64,000 nucleotides of DNA from Pseudomonas viridiflava (lineage in GTDB: Bacteria; Pseudomonadota; Gammaproteobacteria; Pseudomonadales; Pseudomonadaceae), in the NCBI RefSeq assembly GCF_900590755.1, contig NZ_UUOC01000035.1:62001-126000 (forward strand). Direction: 5' to 3'. Shown one piece after another: positions 7,883 through 16,675 of the stretch (positions are counted from its first letter, which is position 1; the number at the start of each line of letters is the position of its first letter). A program made the translations under genes and the position numbers. The notes beneath the pieces were generated by a model. That model saw only the letters and a list, made by a program, of their open reading frames with translations. It was not told the origin of the DNA and did no database searches.

Positions 7883-9571
7883 TTAAATCTTGCTCTGCGG
7901 CTTGTAGCCCAGCCGTAGACCGCCCCAATGGCGACCTTTGACCATGATCGGCACGGACAGATCGTGCATGAGCTCGCCCGTGTCCCGGGTATAGGTTTGC
8001 AGCAGCACCGCTTGTTTATGACTGCCACAGCGTATGCCGGTGCGGTCATCAAATTTGCGTTTACTGCGGCTGCGGACCGTATCGATACTCAAATCGCCGG
8101 TGAGCGGCTCACTGAATGCCGCATTGTGGGTGGGTACGTAGCCTTCCGGCGTGCAGGCGATGACAAACACCAGCCCGTCATGCTGTGACAGCAGCGGTTC
8201 CTGAATACCTGGCAGAACCTGATCGGTGTAGCGATCGAAACGAGTCTGGAACTTGGCAGGTGCGGTGTTGGCAACGGGTTGATAGCGACGGTCGAACAGG
8301 TCATCGACGGTGATCTTGCGCTCGTCGATATCCTGCTCGAACTTGCTGGCAATCTGGCTCGCCCCAAGCCGGGCAAGGTCGTAGATACGCTGGTGATAAT
8401 CATCCAGGCCGACTTCGGCAAGACGCTCGCTGATGGTTTCTGCCTGGCCTTCCATCTGCACGGCGGCCTGCGCCAGTTTACGGGTCTGATCGTCGCTGAT
8501 TGCCAGATCACTGCGCATTTGCTGCACCGCCACGAACAGCCCGGCCAGTTGCTGCTGATTGGTCTCGGCGCCCTGGGCAATCTCGCTGACCTGGGTTTCC
8601 ACCCCGGCAGCCAGCCGGGCGATGTTCTGTAAATGCTGACCGGTGAGTTCGACCTGCTCAACGCCGGTATCCAGATCCGCCGAGAGATGGCGAATCTGTT
8701 CCACCACCTGGCTGGTGCGCTGCTGAATGTCAGCCACCATTTGCCCGACCTCCTGGGTCGCAGTAGCTGTACGCCCTGCGAGGCCACGCACCTCATCAGC
8801 CACCACCGCAAAACCACGGCCATGCTCGCCTGCCCTGGCCGCTTCGATAGCGGCGTTGAGGGCCAGCAGGTTGGTCTGGCTGGCGATCGACTGGATAACC
8901 AGCGTGACCCGCTGAATCTCTTCACTGCGCTGGCTCAGGGCCTCGATCAACTGACGACTGTCGATGGCCCGCTTGCTGAGCACATGCATCCGATTGATCG
9001 ACTCACCCAGTACACCGAGGCCCTCGTCGCTGCGTTGCCGGGCTTCGGCTGACGCGTTCAAGGCCAATTGACTCAGTTGGGCAGTCTGTTGCTCGGTGGC
9101 GATCATCACGTCGGCGCTGCTGACGATTTGCTCTGCCGCTTTGAGCTGCGATTGTACTTTGCTCGCCAGCTGTTTGACGGAAAATGCTACTCCGGCAGCC
9201 GACAAGGCGTTGTGGCTGGTGGTGCGGGACAAGTCGCGGGTCAGACGGCTGATGTCGCTATCGCCCTGCGCAAGTGCGGTTGGAGCAGGACGCTGGGCCA
9301 ACACACGGGGCAGCCATAGCGCAATCAACCCCAGGGGCACCACCAGATAAAGGGATAACTGGAGCCAGGTCATCGCGATGAACAGCCCTGTCACGACAAC
9401 GCTTTGCACGACGGACACCCGCCATGGATAGACAGGGGTGAGTGCAACCTCGGCGGGCATCACACTCGAAGGTTTATCGACCACAGATCCATTTGCGACC
9501 ATTTCCTTTACCCCATTCGTGCTTATCGTTATTTTGTCTGCATTAAACGCCGAATAAGGGCTTTTAGCCAT
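7883..9571 (-). CDS. methyl-accepting chemotaxis protein with C-terminal sensory-type region
   Basis: A 562-residue chemoreceptor. Two membrane helices lie close together (about residues 48-92) with almost no periplasmic loop, so this receptor does not sense through a periplasmic domain. The signalling hairpin tip with the usual Q-T-N-L-L-A-L-N-A-A-I-E-A-A-R-A-G-E pattern lies at about residues 229-267. A further domain of about 180 residues after residue 380 includes VFVIACTPEGYVPTHN and ends GGLRLGYKP, resembling a PAS/Cache-like fold behind the signalling domain. ATG 9571 has a weak ribosome site; ATG 9502, behind AAAGGA, is a reasonable alternative. Ligand unknown. Confidence 0.85.
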   Translation of the reverse strand: MAKSPYSAFNADKITISTNGVKEMVANGSVVDKPSSVMPAEVALTPVYPWRVSVVQSVVVTGLFIAMTWLQLSLYLVVPLGLIALWLPRVLAQRPAPTALAQGDSDISRLTRDLSRTTSHNALSAAGVAFSVKQLASKVQSQLKAAEQIVSSADVMIATEQQTAQLSQLALNASAEARQRSDEGLGVLGESINRMHVLSKRAIDSRQLIEALSQRSEEIQRVTLVIQSIASQTNLLALNAAIEAARAGEHGRGFAVVADEVRGLAGRTATATQEVGQMVADIQQRTSQVVEQIRHLSADLDTGVEQVELTGQHLQNIARLAAGVETQVSEIAQGAETNQQQLAGLFVAVQQMRSDLAISDDQTRKLAQAAVQMEGQAETISERLAEVGLDDYHQRIYDLARLGASQIASKFEQDIDERKITVDDLFDRRYQPVANTAPAKFQTRFDRYTDQVLPGIQEPLLSQHDGLVFVIACTPEGYVPTHNAAFSEPLTGDLSIDTVRSRSKRKFDDRTGIRCGSHKQAVLLQTYTRDTGELMHDLSVPIMVKGRHWGGLRLGYKPQSKI

Positions 9572-9653
9572 GAGGCGTTAGTTGTAAAAACAGCAACAGC
9601 AGAACTCACACGCATGGCCCCTGTCGCATGTCCTGTGCAGCACGCTTACCGGA

Positions 9654-12005
9654 TTGCGCTACCACCCATTCAAAATGATGTTGAGGGTTGCCTTGCATTC
9701 TGAATCTTCCAGCTCCACTGCGGACATCTTCATCGGCGACAGCACGATGGCGCAGCGCATGAGAGCCCACGATTGGGCCTCTACCCCCTTGGGCCCCGCC
9801 GAACTCTGGCCGCAATCGCTGAAGCTGGCCCTGCGCATCCTGCTGACTTCGCGCTTTGACATGTGGCTGGGCTGGGGCGAGCAGGTGCATTTCTTCTATA
9901 ACGATGCCTATCAGCCTACCCTCGGACAGAAAGAATCCTACGCGCTGGGCATGCCAGCTGGCGAACTGTGGCCGGAAATCTGGCCCGAGATCAAACCCCG
10001 CATTGACGAGGTTTATCAACGTGGCGTGTCCACCTGGGACCAGTCGCTGTTGCTGATTCTGCGGCGTAATCAGCAGCCGGAAGAGACCTATCACAGTTTT
10101 TCCTACAGCCCGTTGCTCGGCGATGCAGGCGCCATTGAGGGCGTGTTCTGCGCGGTGATCGAAGACACCGAGCGGGTCCTGAATGAAAGGCGTTTGGCGC
10201 TGCTGCGCACGGTCGCTACCGGCATGGTCAGCACCCGGGATCGGCAGAGCGTGTTCAACAACCTGAATACCGCACTGTCCACTCAGGACCGCGATCTGCC
10301 ATTTACCCTGACGTTCGTGCTGGACGCCGAGGGCAATGCACACCTGGCGAGCAGCAGCGGCTTCGACTCCAGCCATGACCCGGTCATCAGCCAACTGGCA
10401 CGGCTTGGCCATCCTTATAGAGAACAGCCCCTGCCCGAGGGTGTGGACGGACTTGTGCTGCATGATCTGAGCAACCTCACCAATGCGCTGCCTTGCGGGG
10501 CTTGGGAGCAGTCGCCAAACACCCTGGTCATGGCCCCGCTCAAAGGTGCCGACGGGCTGTTGCTCAATGGTTTCATGCTGGTGGGCCTGAATCCGAATCG
10601 GCCCAGGGATGCGGATTACCTGAGTTTCATCGAATTGATCAGCGGTCAGGTTGCCTCCAGCCTGGTAAGGGTGGATGTCCACGAAGAGGAGCATCAACGC
10701 GCCGAGGCCCTGGCCGAGGCGTTACAGATGCGTCAGGCAGCCGCCGAAGCGTTGCATGATGCCAACCTCCGGTTGAGCGCTGAAGTGGAGCAGCGCAATC
10801 AGGCCCTCAACAACGCTTTGGCCAGGCTGAGCGAAGAAGCCCGCGAGCGGGAGGCGATGCAGGAAGCCTTGCGTCAATCACAGAAAATGGAGGCGCTGGG
10901 GCAATTGACCGGTGGCATAGCCCATGACTTCAATAATCTGCTGACGGGCATCATCGGCTCGCTGGACATGATCAGCCGCCGCAGTGCCAGCGGCAAGCCG
11001 GAAGATACTCAGCGCTATATCGCGGCGGCTACTCAGTCTGCCAATCGCGCCGCTACCCTGACCCACCGCCTGCTGGCGTTCGCCCGACGCCAGCCCTTGA
11101 ACCCGCGCCCGACGGACGTGAACCTGCTGATGCTCTCCATGGAGGACTTGCTGCGTCGTTCATTGCGGGAAAACACCCGCATGCACCTCTTCGCCCACGA
11201 TCAGTTGTGGCCCACGCTGTGCGATCCCCATCAACTGGAAAGCGCCCTGCTGAATCTGGTGATCAATGCCCGGGATGCCATGGGCGACGACGGCCAACTG
11301 ACCATCAGCGTGGCAAACGCCACCCTGACCTCCGACGCGATTGCCGAAAAGGTTCAGGCCGTGCCGGGCGATTACATCTGCATCAGCATTGATGACACCG
11401 GTTGCGGGATGACCGCTGATGTACTGGAGCATGCGTTCGAGCCGTTCTATACCACCAAGCCGCTGGGCCAGGGCACCGGACTTGGGCTTTCGATGGTATA
11501 CGGCTTTGCCCGGCAGTCCGATGGCTACGTGCGTATCGAATCAGAGCCTGGGCGAGGCACTCAGGTGAAGTTGTATTTGCCGCGTCATCAGCAGCTTCCG
11601 GACAGCCCGGAAATACAGGTCAGCCTTGTCCATACCCAATCGGTGGGCGGCCTGACGGTATTGATCGTCGAGGATGAGCAGACAGTGCGTGAACTGGTGG
11701 TGGAGGTGCTGAAGGATTTCGAATGCATCACGCTTGAGGCCGCGGATGGTCTGGCGGGGCTGGCAATACTCAACAGCGGCCAGCCAGTGGACCTGCTGAT
11801 CAGCGATATCGGTTTGCCGGGCCTGAACGGCAGGCAACTGGCCGAAGCGGCGCGGCTGATGCGCCCGGATCTACCGATCCTGCTGATGACCGGCTATGCG
11901 GAAAACGCCGCACTGGCGGGCGGTTTTCAGGAGCAAGGCATGCTGCTGCTGACCAAACCTTTCACCCTAGCCGAGCTGACGGAAAGAATCCGGGAAATGC
12001 TTTGA
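9654..12005 (+). CDS. hybrid sensor histidine kinase (PAS, GAF-like, HisKA, HATPase, receiver)
   Basis: About 783 residues. Order: a PAS-like domain (about 40-170), a GAF-like domain (about 180-340), a coiled linker (about 345-410), the HisKA motif GQLTGGIAHDFNNLL with phospho-acceptor His424, the HATPase boxes (VINARDAMG, DDTGCGM, GTGLGLSMVYGF), and a C-terminal receiver (about 665-783) with LIVEDE and phospho-acceptor Asp718 in LLISDIGLPG. It is a cytosolic protein without membrane helices. The start is uncertain: TTG 9654, ATG 9675 and ATG 9678 are possible and none has a strong ribosome site. No response-regulator gene is adjacent. Confidence 0.88.
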   Translation: MRYHPFKMMLRVALHSESSSSTADIFIGDSTMAQRMRAHDWASTPLGPAELWPQSLKLALRILLTSRFDMWLGWGEQVHFFYNDAYQPTLGQKESYALGMPAGELWPEIWPEIKPRIDEVYQRGVSTWDQSLLLILRRNQQPEETYHSFSYSPLLGDAGAIEGVFCAVIEDTERVLNERRLALLRTVATGMVSTRDRQSVFNNLNTALSTQDRDLPFTLTFVLDAEGNAHLASSSGFDSSHDPVISQLARLGHPYREQPLPEGVDGLVLHDLSNLTNALPCGAWEQSPNTLVMAPLKGADGLLLNGFMLVGLNPNRPRDADYLSFIELISGQVASSLVRVDVHEEEHQRAEALAEALQMRQAAAEALHDANLRLSAEVEQRNQALNNALARLSEEAREREAMQEALRQSQKMEALGQLTGGIAHDFNNLLTGIIGSLDMISRRSASGKPEDTQRYIAAATQSANRAATLTHRLLAFARRQPLNPRPTDVNLLMLSMEDLLRRSLRENTRMHLFAHDQLWPTLCDPHQLESALLNLVINARDAMGDDGQLTISVANATLTSDAIAEKVQAVPGDYICISIDDTGCGMTADVLEHAFEPFYTTKPLGQGTGLGLSMVYGFARQSDGYVRIESEPGRGTQVKLYLPRHQQLPDSPEIQVSLVHTQSVGGLTVLIVEDEQTVRELVVEVLKDFECITLEAADGLAGLAILNSGQPVDLLISDIGLPGLNGRQLAEAARLMRPDLPILLMTGYAENAALAGGFQEQGMLLLTKPFTLAELTERIREML

Positions 12006-12018
12006 GACGATAACCAGA

Positions 12019-12046
12019 CAGCGCGGGACCGTATGGCCCGCGCGCT
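12019..12046. terminator. hairpin between convergent genes
   Basis: A GC-rich inverted repeat (CAGCGCGGGACC, four-base loop, then a GGCCCGCGCGCTG arm) sits in the 49-bp gap between the kinase and the convergent dksA-like gene. It lacks a T-run on either strand, so it may stop transcription weakly or only protect 3' ends. Confidence 0.35.
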
Positions 12047-12054
12047 GCTATCGA

Positions 12055-12459
12055 TCAGGCTTGACGCTGATGCTTGTCGATCTGTTCGTGGCGTTCCTGC
12101 GCTTCGATGCAGTACTTGGTGGTCGGGCTGATCAGCAGGCGCTTGAGGCCAATAGGCTCGCCGCTGTCGTCACACCATCCAAAACTGTCATCGGCAATGC
12201 GCGACAAGGCCATTTCGAGCTGTGGCAGCATGCGCTGATCACGATCGATCACATTGACCAGCCAGTGGCGCTCTTCCTCTACGGAAGCCGCGTCAGCAGG
12301 ATCGGCAGGCGTGTCCAGGCTTTCGATCGCAATGCGGCTCTGCTCGATGCGCTCGTGGATTTCCACTTTCATACCCTGCAACAGCTCGACGAAGAAAGCG
12401 TGCTGCTCGGCATTCATGTAGTCATCAGCCGGCATGGCCAGCAACTTTTCCTTTGTCAT
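12055..12459 (-). CDS. DksA/TraR family protein, DksA2-like (incomplete zinc site)
   Basis: About 134 residues from ATG 12459 (an upstream in-frame start at 12486 is less likely). An N-terminal coiled-coil (about residues 15-85) with an acidic turn and a C-terminal globule of the DksA type are visible. In DksA the globule holds two C-x-x-C pairs. Here they read CDDS and CIEA, so only two of four cysteines remain. That is the arrangement of Pseudomonas DksA2, which works without zinc and can replace DksA in the ppGpp response at RNA polymerase. Pseudomonas aeruginosa DksA2 is induced by zinc starvation through Zur; I see no clear Zur site or zinc genes here. Confidence 0.85.
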   Translation of the reverse strand: MTKEKLLAMPADDYMNAEQHAFFVELLQGMKVEIHERIEQSRIAIESLDTPADPADAASVEEERHWLVNVIDRDQRMLPQLEMALSRIADDSFGWCDDSGEPIGLKRLLISPTTKYCIEAQERHEQIDKHQRQA

Positions 12460-12646
12460 TGATTTCTCTATAAAAAAAACGTGCATTAAGGCGAATTAAG
12501 GAGCGGCTCTGCGTTGCCGTAAAAGCGCCATAGTCTCCAAGCGCCACCTGGCACTCAATTTACGAGGGGCGGCAGTCTAAGGCCGCCTTGGGCAGTCGGC
12601 AACTAGTTTGCTCAACAAGTGCCGATTGAACGGCACTTATATCGTG

Positions 12647-13666
12647 TTACAACTGCACTGTCCGGCCTTCTTTAGCGCTCAAACGCGCGGCATCCAGTAC
12701 TTTCGCCGCTGCCACCGCATCATGAGGATCCACCGGATTGGCGGCGTACCCAGCCAGAGCTTCCTGCAGCTGCTGATAGAAATGCGGCCAGCAACCGCGC
12801 TGGGACGGGACGGTTTCCCGCTGCTCGCCCTGCTCCAGCCGCCCCCAGCGATCCTGTGACTCGACGCCCCAGCCCTCGCCTTCGGATTTCGGCGTAAGGC
12901 CCGCCAGCGAAGCGGCCTCCTGCCCGTCCAGCCCCTCGACGCTGTAGCTGCCCAGGGAACCGCTGACCCGGAAACGAGGGCCCGGCAGATTCTGCAGGCA
13001 ATGCCCCACCAAATGCGAGACCACGCCGTTGCTATGAGTCAGGGCGACAAAAAATCCGTGATCCACTGGCTGCTCAGGGGTCAGGTAATCCAGCTCGGCA
13101 TACACCTTGCTCACCGGACCAAACAGCTGCAATGCCTGATCCACCAGATGGCTGCCGAGATCGCGCAGCATCCCGCCGCCCGCCGTTTTGCCGACTGACC
13201 GTGGTGAATAGCGTTCGACCCTGGACTCAAACCGGGTCACATCACCCAGCAGCCCATCGTCGATCAGTTTGCGCACGGTCAGGAAATCAGAATCCCAACG
13301 GCGGTTCTGATAGACGCTGAGCAGCACGCCCTTGCGTTCTGCGGCATCCACCAGAGCCTGCGCCTGTTTGGCATCAGCGGCGAACGGTTTGTCGCTGACC
13401 ACCGCAACCCCCAGCTCAATGGCTTCGAGAATCAACGCCGGCCGCGATTCCATAGGCGTAGAGATGGCCACCGCATCGACGCCCGCTGCAACCATATCGG
13501 CAAGGCTGTCGAAAGCCACGGCCTGAGGATGGTCCTGAGCCAGTTCAGCGCGCCGCTCGGGCGAACGGGTCACGACACCAATGAACGTTGCATCCGGCAG
13601 GCTCGCGATAAACGGCGCGTGAAAATAGCGCCCTCCCTTGCCGTAGCCGACGAGTCCAATACGCAT
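12647..13666 (-). CDS. Gfo/Idh/MocA family oxidoreductase
   Basis: A 339-residue NAD(P)-dependent sugar or inositol-type dehydrogenase. The N-terminal Rossmann motif is GLVGYGKGGRYFHAPFI, the EKP-type motif appears as SDKPFA (about residue 95), and the C-terminal domain contains GGGMLRDLGSHLVDQALQLF with the conserved D-x-x-x-H. This layout matches the YdgJ/YvaA-like subgroup. ATG 13666 is preceded by AAGGAG. Substrate unknown. A hairpin (AAGTGCCG/CGGCACTT, 12617-12638) lies just behind the stop but without a T-run. Confidence 0.88.
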   Translation of the reverse strand: MRIGLVGYGKGGRYFHAPFIASLPDATFIGVVTRSPERRAELAQDHPQAVAFDSLADMVAAGVDAVAISTPMESRPALILEAIELGVAVVSDKPFAADAKQAQALVDAAERKGVLLSVYQNRRWDSDFLTVRKLIDDGLLGDVTRFESRVERYSPRSVGKTAGGGMLRDLGSHLVDQALQLFGPVSKVYAELDYLTPEQPVDHGFFVALTHSNGVVSHLVGHCLQNLPGPRFRVSGSLGSYSVEGLDGQEAASLAGLTPKSEGEGWGVESQDRWGRLEQGEQRETVPSQRGCWPHFYQQLQEALAGYAANPVDPHDAVAAAKVLDAARLSAKEGRTVQL

Positions 13667-13749
13667 GTTTGCTCCTTCTATCTATAGATCGAGCCATTCT
13701 CGGAAACCAAGGCTTAAAGGCTCTCCATTCGAGAAATAGTTCCAATTAC

Positions 13750-13786
13750 TTGTACAAGAATAATTTTTTGTACAATGTGTTGTACA
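13750..13786. promoter_or_regulatory. triple TTGTACA repeat, possible operator
   Basis: TTGTACAA at 13750-13757 and 13768-13775 and TTGTACAG at 13780-13787 lie in the 230-bp gap between the divergent dehydrogenase and chemoreceptor genes. The first two are perfect 8-base palindromes with centres 18 bases apart. Such spacing suits binding of a dimeric regulator on one face of the helix. No regulator is named. Confidence 0.4.
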
Positions 13787-13899
13787 GCATTCGGCAATAC
13801 CACTATGATGGCACTGCTGCATATGGACGAGCATGAGGGGCGTTTCCCCCTGTTGGCCATGGATCGGGTCCCTACGCTACCCTTGCCGAGCCAGCCATC

Positions 13900-15216
13900 A
13901 TGCTATTCAACTCCAATAAAAAAGAATTGCTTGCCCTCCAAAACATCATCGACCAGCAGGCTGGCCTCTTGAAGGCCATTGATCGCTCCATGGCGGTCAT
14001 TGAGTTCGACCTGCAAGGCACGGTAATGAGCGCCAACGAGAACTTTGCCAAGACCATGGGTTACCGACCTGAAGAGGTCATTGGCAAGCCGCATAAGATG
14101 TTCTGCCCTGATGAATTTGCCCGCAGCGCCGAATACAGCCAGCTATGGACACGTCTTCGTGCCGGAGAGTTCGTTTCAGCCACGTTTTTACGCCTGACCT
14201 CCAAAGGTCAGCGAGTCTGGCTGGAAGCAAGTTACAACCCGGTCAAGGACGCCGACGGCAAAGTATTCAAGATCGTCAAATACGCCACGGATGTCACGGT
14301 TAAAGTTGAAGCCGAGAGCGAAGCGAACAGCAAACTCTCGGCCCTGGACCGAGCGATGGCGGTGATTGAGTTTGATCTGGATGGACGCATCCTGTGCGCC
14401 AACGAAAACCTCACCCGCCTGCTCGGTTACAACGCACACGACATCGTCGGCAAGAACCACAGCCTGCTGTGCCCGCCAGAGCTGATCAACAGCAGCGAAT
14501 ACGCTGATTTCTGGCGTCGTTTGAACAAGGGCGAGTTTTTCAGCGGGCAATTCAAACGCATCAGCCGCCATGGCAACACCTTGTGGCTGGAGGCCAGCTA
14601 CAACCCTGTTTACGATGCCAACGGCAAACTGTTCAAAATCGTCAAATTCGCTTCAGACATCACTGCGCGCATCGAGAAACACGAACGCGACACCGAGAGC
14701 GCGGCTCAGGCTTATCATATTTCCGTGGAAACCCAGAAGGTTGCCAAACAGGGTACTGAAGTGATCCATCAGGCAGCCACCGAGATGCGGCAGATCTCTT
14801 CCAGCATCGATGACTCGTCCCGGATCATTGCGCAATTGGGTGAGCGCTCGGAGCAGATCACCACGATCGTTAACACCATCCGCAGCATCGCTGAACAGAC
14901 CAACCTGCTGGCCCTCAACGCCGCCATCGAAGCCGCCCGCGCGGGCGATCAGGGTCGTGGCTTTGCCGTGGTGGCCGATGAAGTCCGCCAACTGGCAGGC
15001 CGCACCAGCCGCTCAACGGCTGAAATTTCAGACATGATTGGTGTGATTCAGAACGAGACCCAGCAAGCCATCACCAGCATGGACGCTACCCGCAGCAACG
15101 CCAGCAAAGGCGTGGACCTGGCGGACCAGGCGGGCTCGGTAATCGTGAAAATCACAGAGGGCACCAATAACGCGGTCAACGCAGTGAGCATGTTCGCGCA
15201 TGGTTCGTCGCGGTAA
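13900..15216 (+). CDS. soluble chemoreceptor with two PAS domains (BdlA/Aer-like)
   Basis: A 438-residue protein without membrane helices. PAS1 (about 25-130) and PAS2 (about 147-252) are clearly an internal duplication: both contain MAVIEFDL, a LCP or FCP segment, WLEASYNPV and FKIVK. The methyl-accepting signalling domain follows, with the conserved tip at about residues 328-370 (QTNLLALNAAIEAARAGDQG). Size and domain order match Pseudomonas aeruginosa BdlA, a PAS-PAS-MCP protein controlling biofilm dispersion. Other soluble PAS receptors share this architecture, so the functional name is not certain. It is monocistronic and followed by REP and long-repeat DNA. Confidence 0.88.
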   Translation: MLFNSNKKELLALQNIIDQQAGLLKAIDRSMAVIEFDLQGTVMSANENFAKTMGYRPEEVIGKPHKMFCPDEFARSAEYSQLWTRLRAGEFVSATFLRLTSKGQRVWLEASYNPVKDADGKVFKIVKYATDVTVKVEAESEANSKLSALDRAMAVIEFDLDGRILCANENLTRLLGYNAHDIVGKNHSLLCPPELINSSEYADFWRRLNKGEFFSGQFKRISRHGNTLWLEASYNPVYDANGKLFKIVKFASDITARIEKHERDTESAAQAYHISVETQKVAKQGTEVIHQAATEMRQISSSIDDSSRIIAQLGERSEQITTIVNTIRSIAEQTNLLALNAAIEAARAGDQGRGFAVVADEVRQLAGRTSRSTAEISDMIGVIQNETQQAITSMDATRSNASKGVDLADQAGSVIVKITEGTNNAVNAVSMFAHGSSR

Positions 15217-15279
15217 GGGGACTGGACCTGCGTCGTCGTTAACATCGCCTCGCGAATGTGGTGGCGCATGAAGTTCTTT

Positions 15280-15339
15280 GTAGGAGCTGCCGAAGGCTGC
15301 GAACCCGTTGCCGCCTTCGCAGCCTTCGGCAGCTCCTAC
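15280..15339. repeat. REP palindrome next to long repeat C
   Basis: Perfect 24-base arms 15280-15303 and 15316-15339 around a 12-base spacer, same family as 5287-5346. It lies about 30 bases from the CTTTTGAT end of long repeat C, the same arrangement as beside copies A and B. Confidence 0.9.
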
Positions 15340-15369
15340 AATTTCATCCGCGCCAAGCCCTGCCACGCC

Positions 15370-15665
15370 CCGCTCTGCTTTTGATCTGCTTTTGATCTTA
15401 GGCGCCCCGTCAAACCACGCTGGCCGTAATTCGATATTGATTCGGTGGGCAACCGGCATGGATGCCGGTTTAGCCGCGCTGGGCCAGGGATGGCCCTTCG
15501 CGGCGGCCCGCCGAATCAATGTCGGGTTACGGGCATGCCGAGCACCAGCGAGGGACCGAGTGGTGGGGCAAGAGCCTTTTGCTTACTTTTGGGCTCCTTT
15601 CAAAAGTGAGGCGCTGTAAAAGCGCAACCCTAAGTGGCCATTACCGAAGTAATGGATATGTACGC
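15370..15665 (+). repeat. long structured repeat, copy C
   Basis: Same order of parts as copy B. The outer stem pairs 15432-15449 with 15507-15524 (two wobble pairs). Inner hairpins are ACCGGCAT/ATGCCGGT and GGGCCA/TGGCCC. Then come the GTGGGGCAAGAG block, ACTTTTG/CAAAAGT, GCGCT/AGCGC and CCATTAC/GTAATGG. The last stem is CCGTT/AACGG in A and B, so a G:C pair is replaced by A:T here. Confidence 0.8.
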
Positions 15666-15685
15666 AAAACCACATCAACCTAAAC

Positions 15686-16675
15686 CTACCCCCGCTCCAG
15701 ATTCCTCTCCCCCATCTTCTTACTACGCTTCTCCAGCACCAGATAAACCACCAGAGCAATACTCAACGGCAGCAGAAAGTAAATCGCCCGGTAACCAATC
15801 AGCGCAGCCAACAAAGTGCCCTTGAAAAACTCATCCTGCAGCAAGGTCATGAACACCGTCTCCAGCACACCCAACCCGGCTGGAATATGCGTGATCACCC
15901 CCGCGATGCTACTGATCAGCAGCACCCCCAGAATCGCCGGATAAAACGCCTTGTCCGGCAACAGCATATAAATCACCAGCGCCATCAACGACCAGTTGAG
16001 CGCCCCAAGGCTCGCCTGCAACAGCGCCTGCTTGAGCGAAGGCAGCGTGATTTCCTGACCGCGAATAGTCCATGAGCGCCGAGTGGAAAACCGGCAAGCC
16101 AGCAAATAAGCAACCGACACTATCAACAGCGCGACGCCAATCAAACGCAGTGAAGTTGCGCCCACCGCCCAGTCTTTGGGCAACTCCAGAAACCCCATGG
16201 CGAACACAAAACCAGCCAGCAGCATGTAACCCAGCCAGTTGGTAATCAGGCTAAGGCTCAAAATGCGCGTGATGGTCGGTACATCCAGACCCAGCCGGGA
16301 ATACAGCCTGTAACGCAAGGCAATACCACCGACCCAGGAACTCAGGTTGAGGTTGAACGCATAGCAAACAAACGCCACTGGCACGATCTGTTTGATGGCC
16401 AGCTTGTGCCCTGTGTAAAACCGCGCCAGCACGTCAAAACAGCAATAGGTCAAATAACTGCATAAGGCGATCACCGCGCCAGTCGCCAGGGTGCTGAGTT
16501 TGTAAGACTGCAACGCCTGCTTCACTTCCTGCCAGTCAAGGTTCTTCACCAGCAGGAACAGCAACACCGGCACGGCAATAAAGAAGAACAGGTTGAAGGC
16601 GCGCTTGGCCCACTTCCATTTGGTGCTGGGCTTTTCAGTGGATTTGTCTGAAGAAGCTTCAACGGCGTGGCTCAT
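15686..16675 (-). CDS. ybhN: YbhN-type membrane protein (UPF0104, LPG synthase transmembrane-like)
   Basis: A 329-residue integral membrane protein with about eight helices, homologous to the flippase-like transmembrane part of lysylphosphatidylglycerol synthases. Family marks are NLNLSSWVGGIALRYRLYSR and the HIPAGLGVLETVF motif. The lysyl-transferase domain is absent, as in Escherichia coli YbhN. It is the last gene of the minus-strand operon DUF72-ybhP-clsB-ybhN and overlaps clsB by ATGA. In E. coli the homologs ybhN, clsB (ybhO) and ybhP are also neighbours, so a shared role in phospholipid handling is likely. The exact activity is unknown. Confidence 0.88.
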   Translation of the reverse strand: MSHAVEASSDKSTEKPSTKWKWAKRAFNLFFFIAVPVLLFLLVKNLDWQEVKQALQSYKLSTLATGAVIALCSYLTYCCFDVLARFYTGHKLAIKQIVPVAFVCYAFNLNLSSWVGGIALRYRLYSRLGLDVPTITRILSLSLITNWLGYMLLAGFVFAMGFLELPKDWAVGATSLRLIGVALLIVSVAYLLACRFSTRRSWTIRGQEITLPSLKQALLQASLGALNWSLMALVIYMLLPDKAFYPAILGVLLISSIAGVITHIPAGLGVLETVFMTLLQDEFFKGTLLAALIGYRAIYFLLPLSIALVVYLVLEKRSKKMGERNLERG

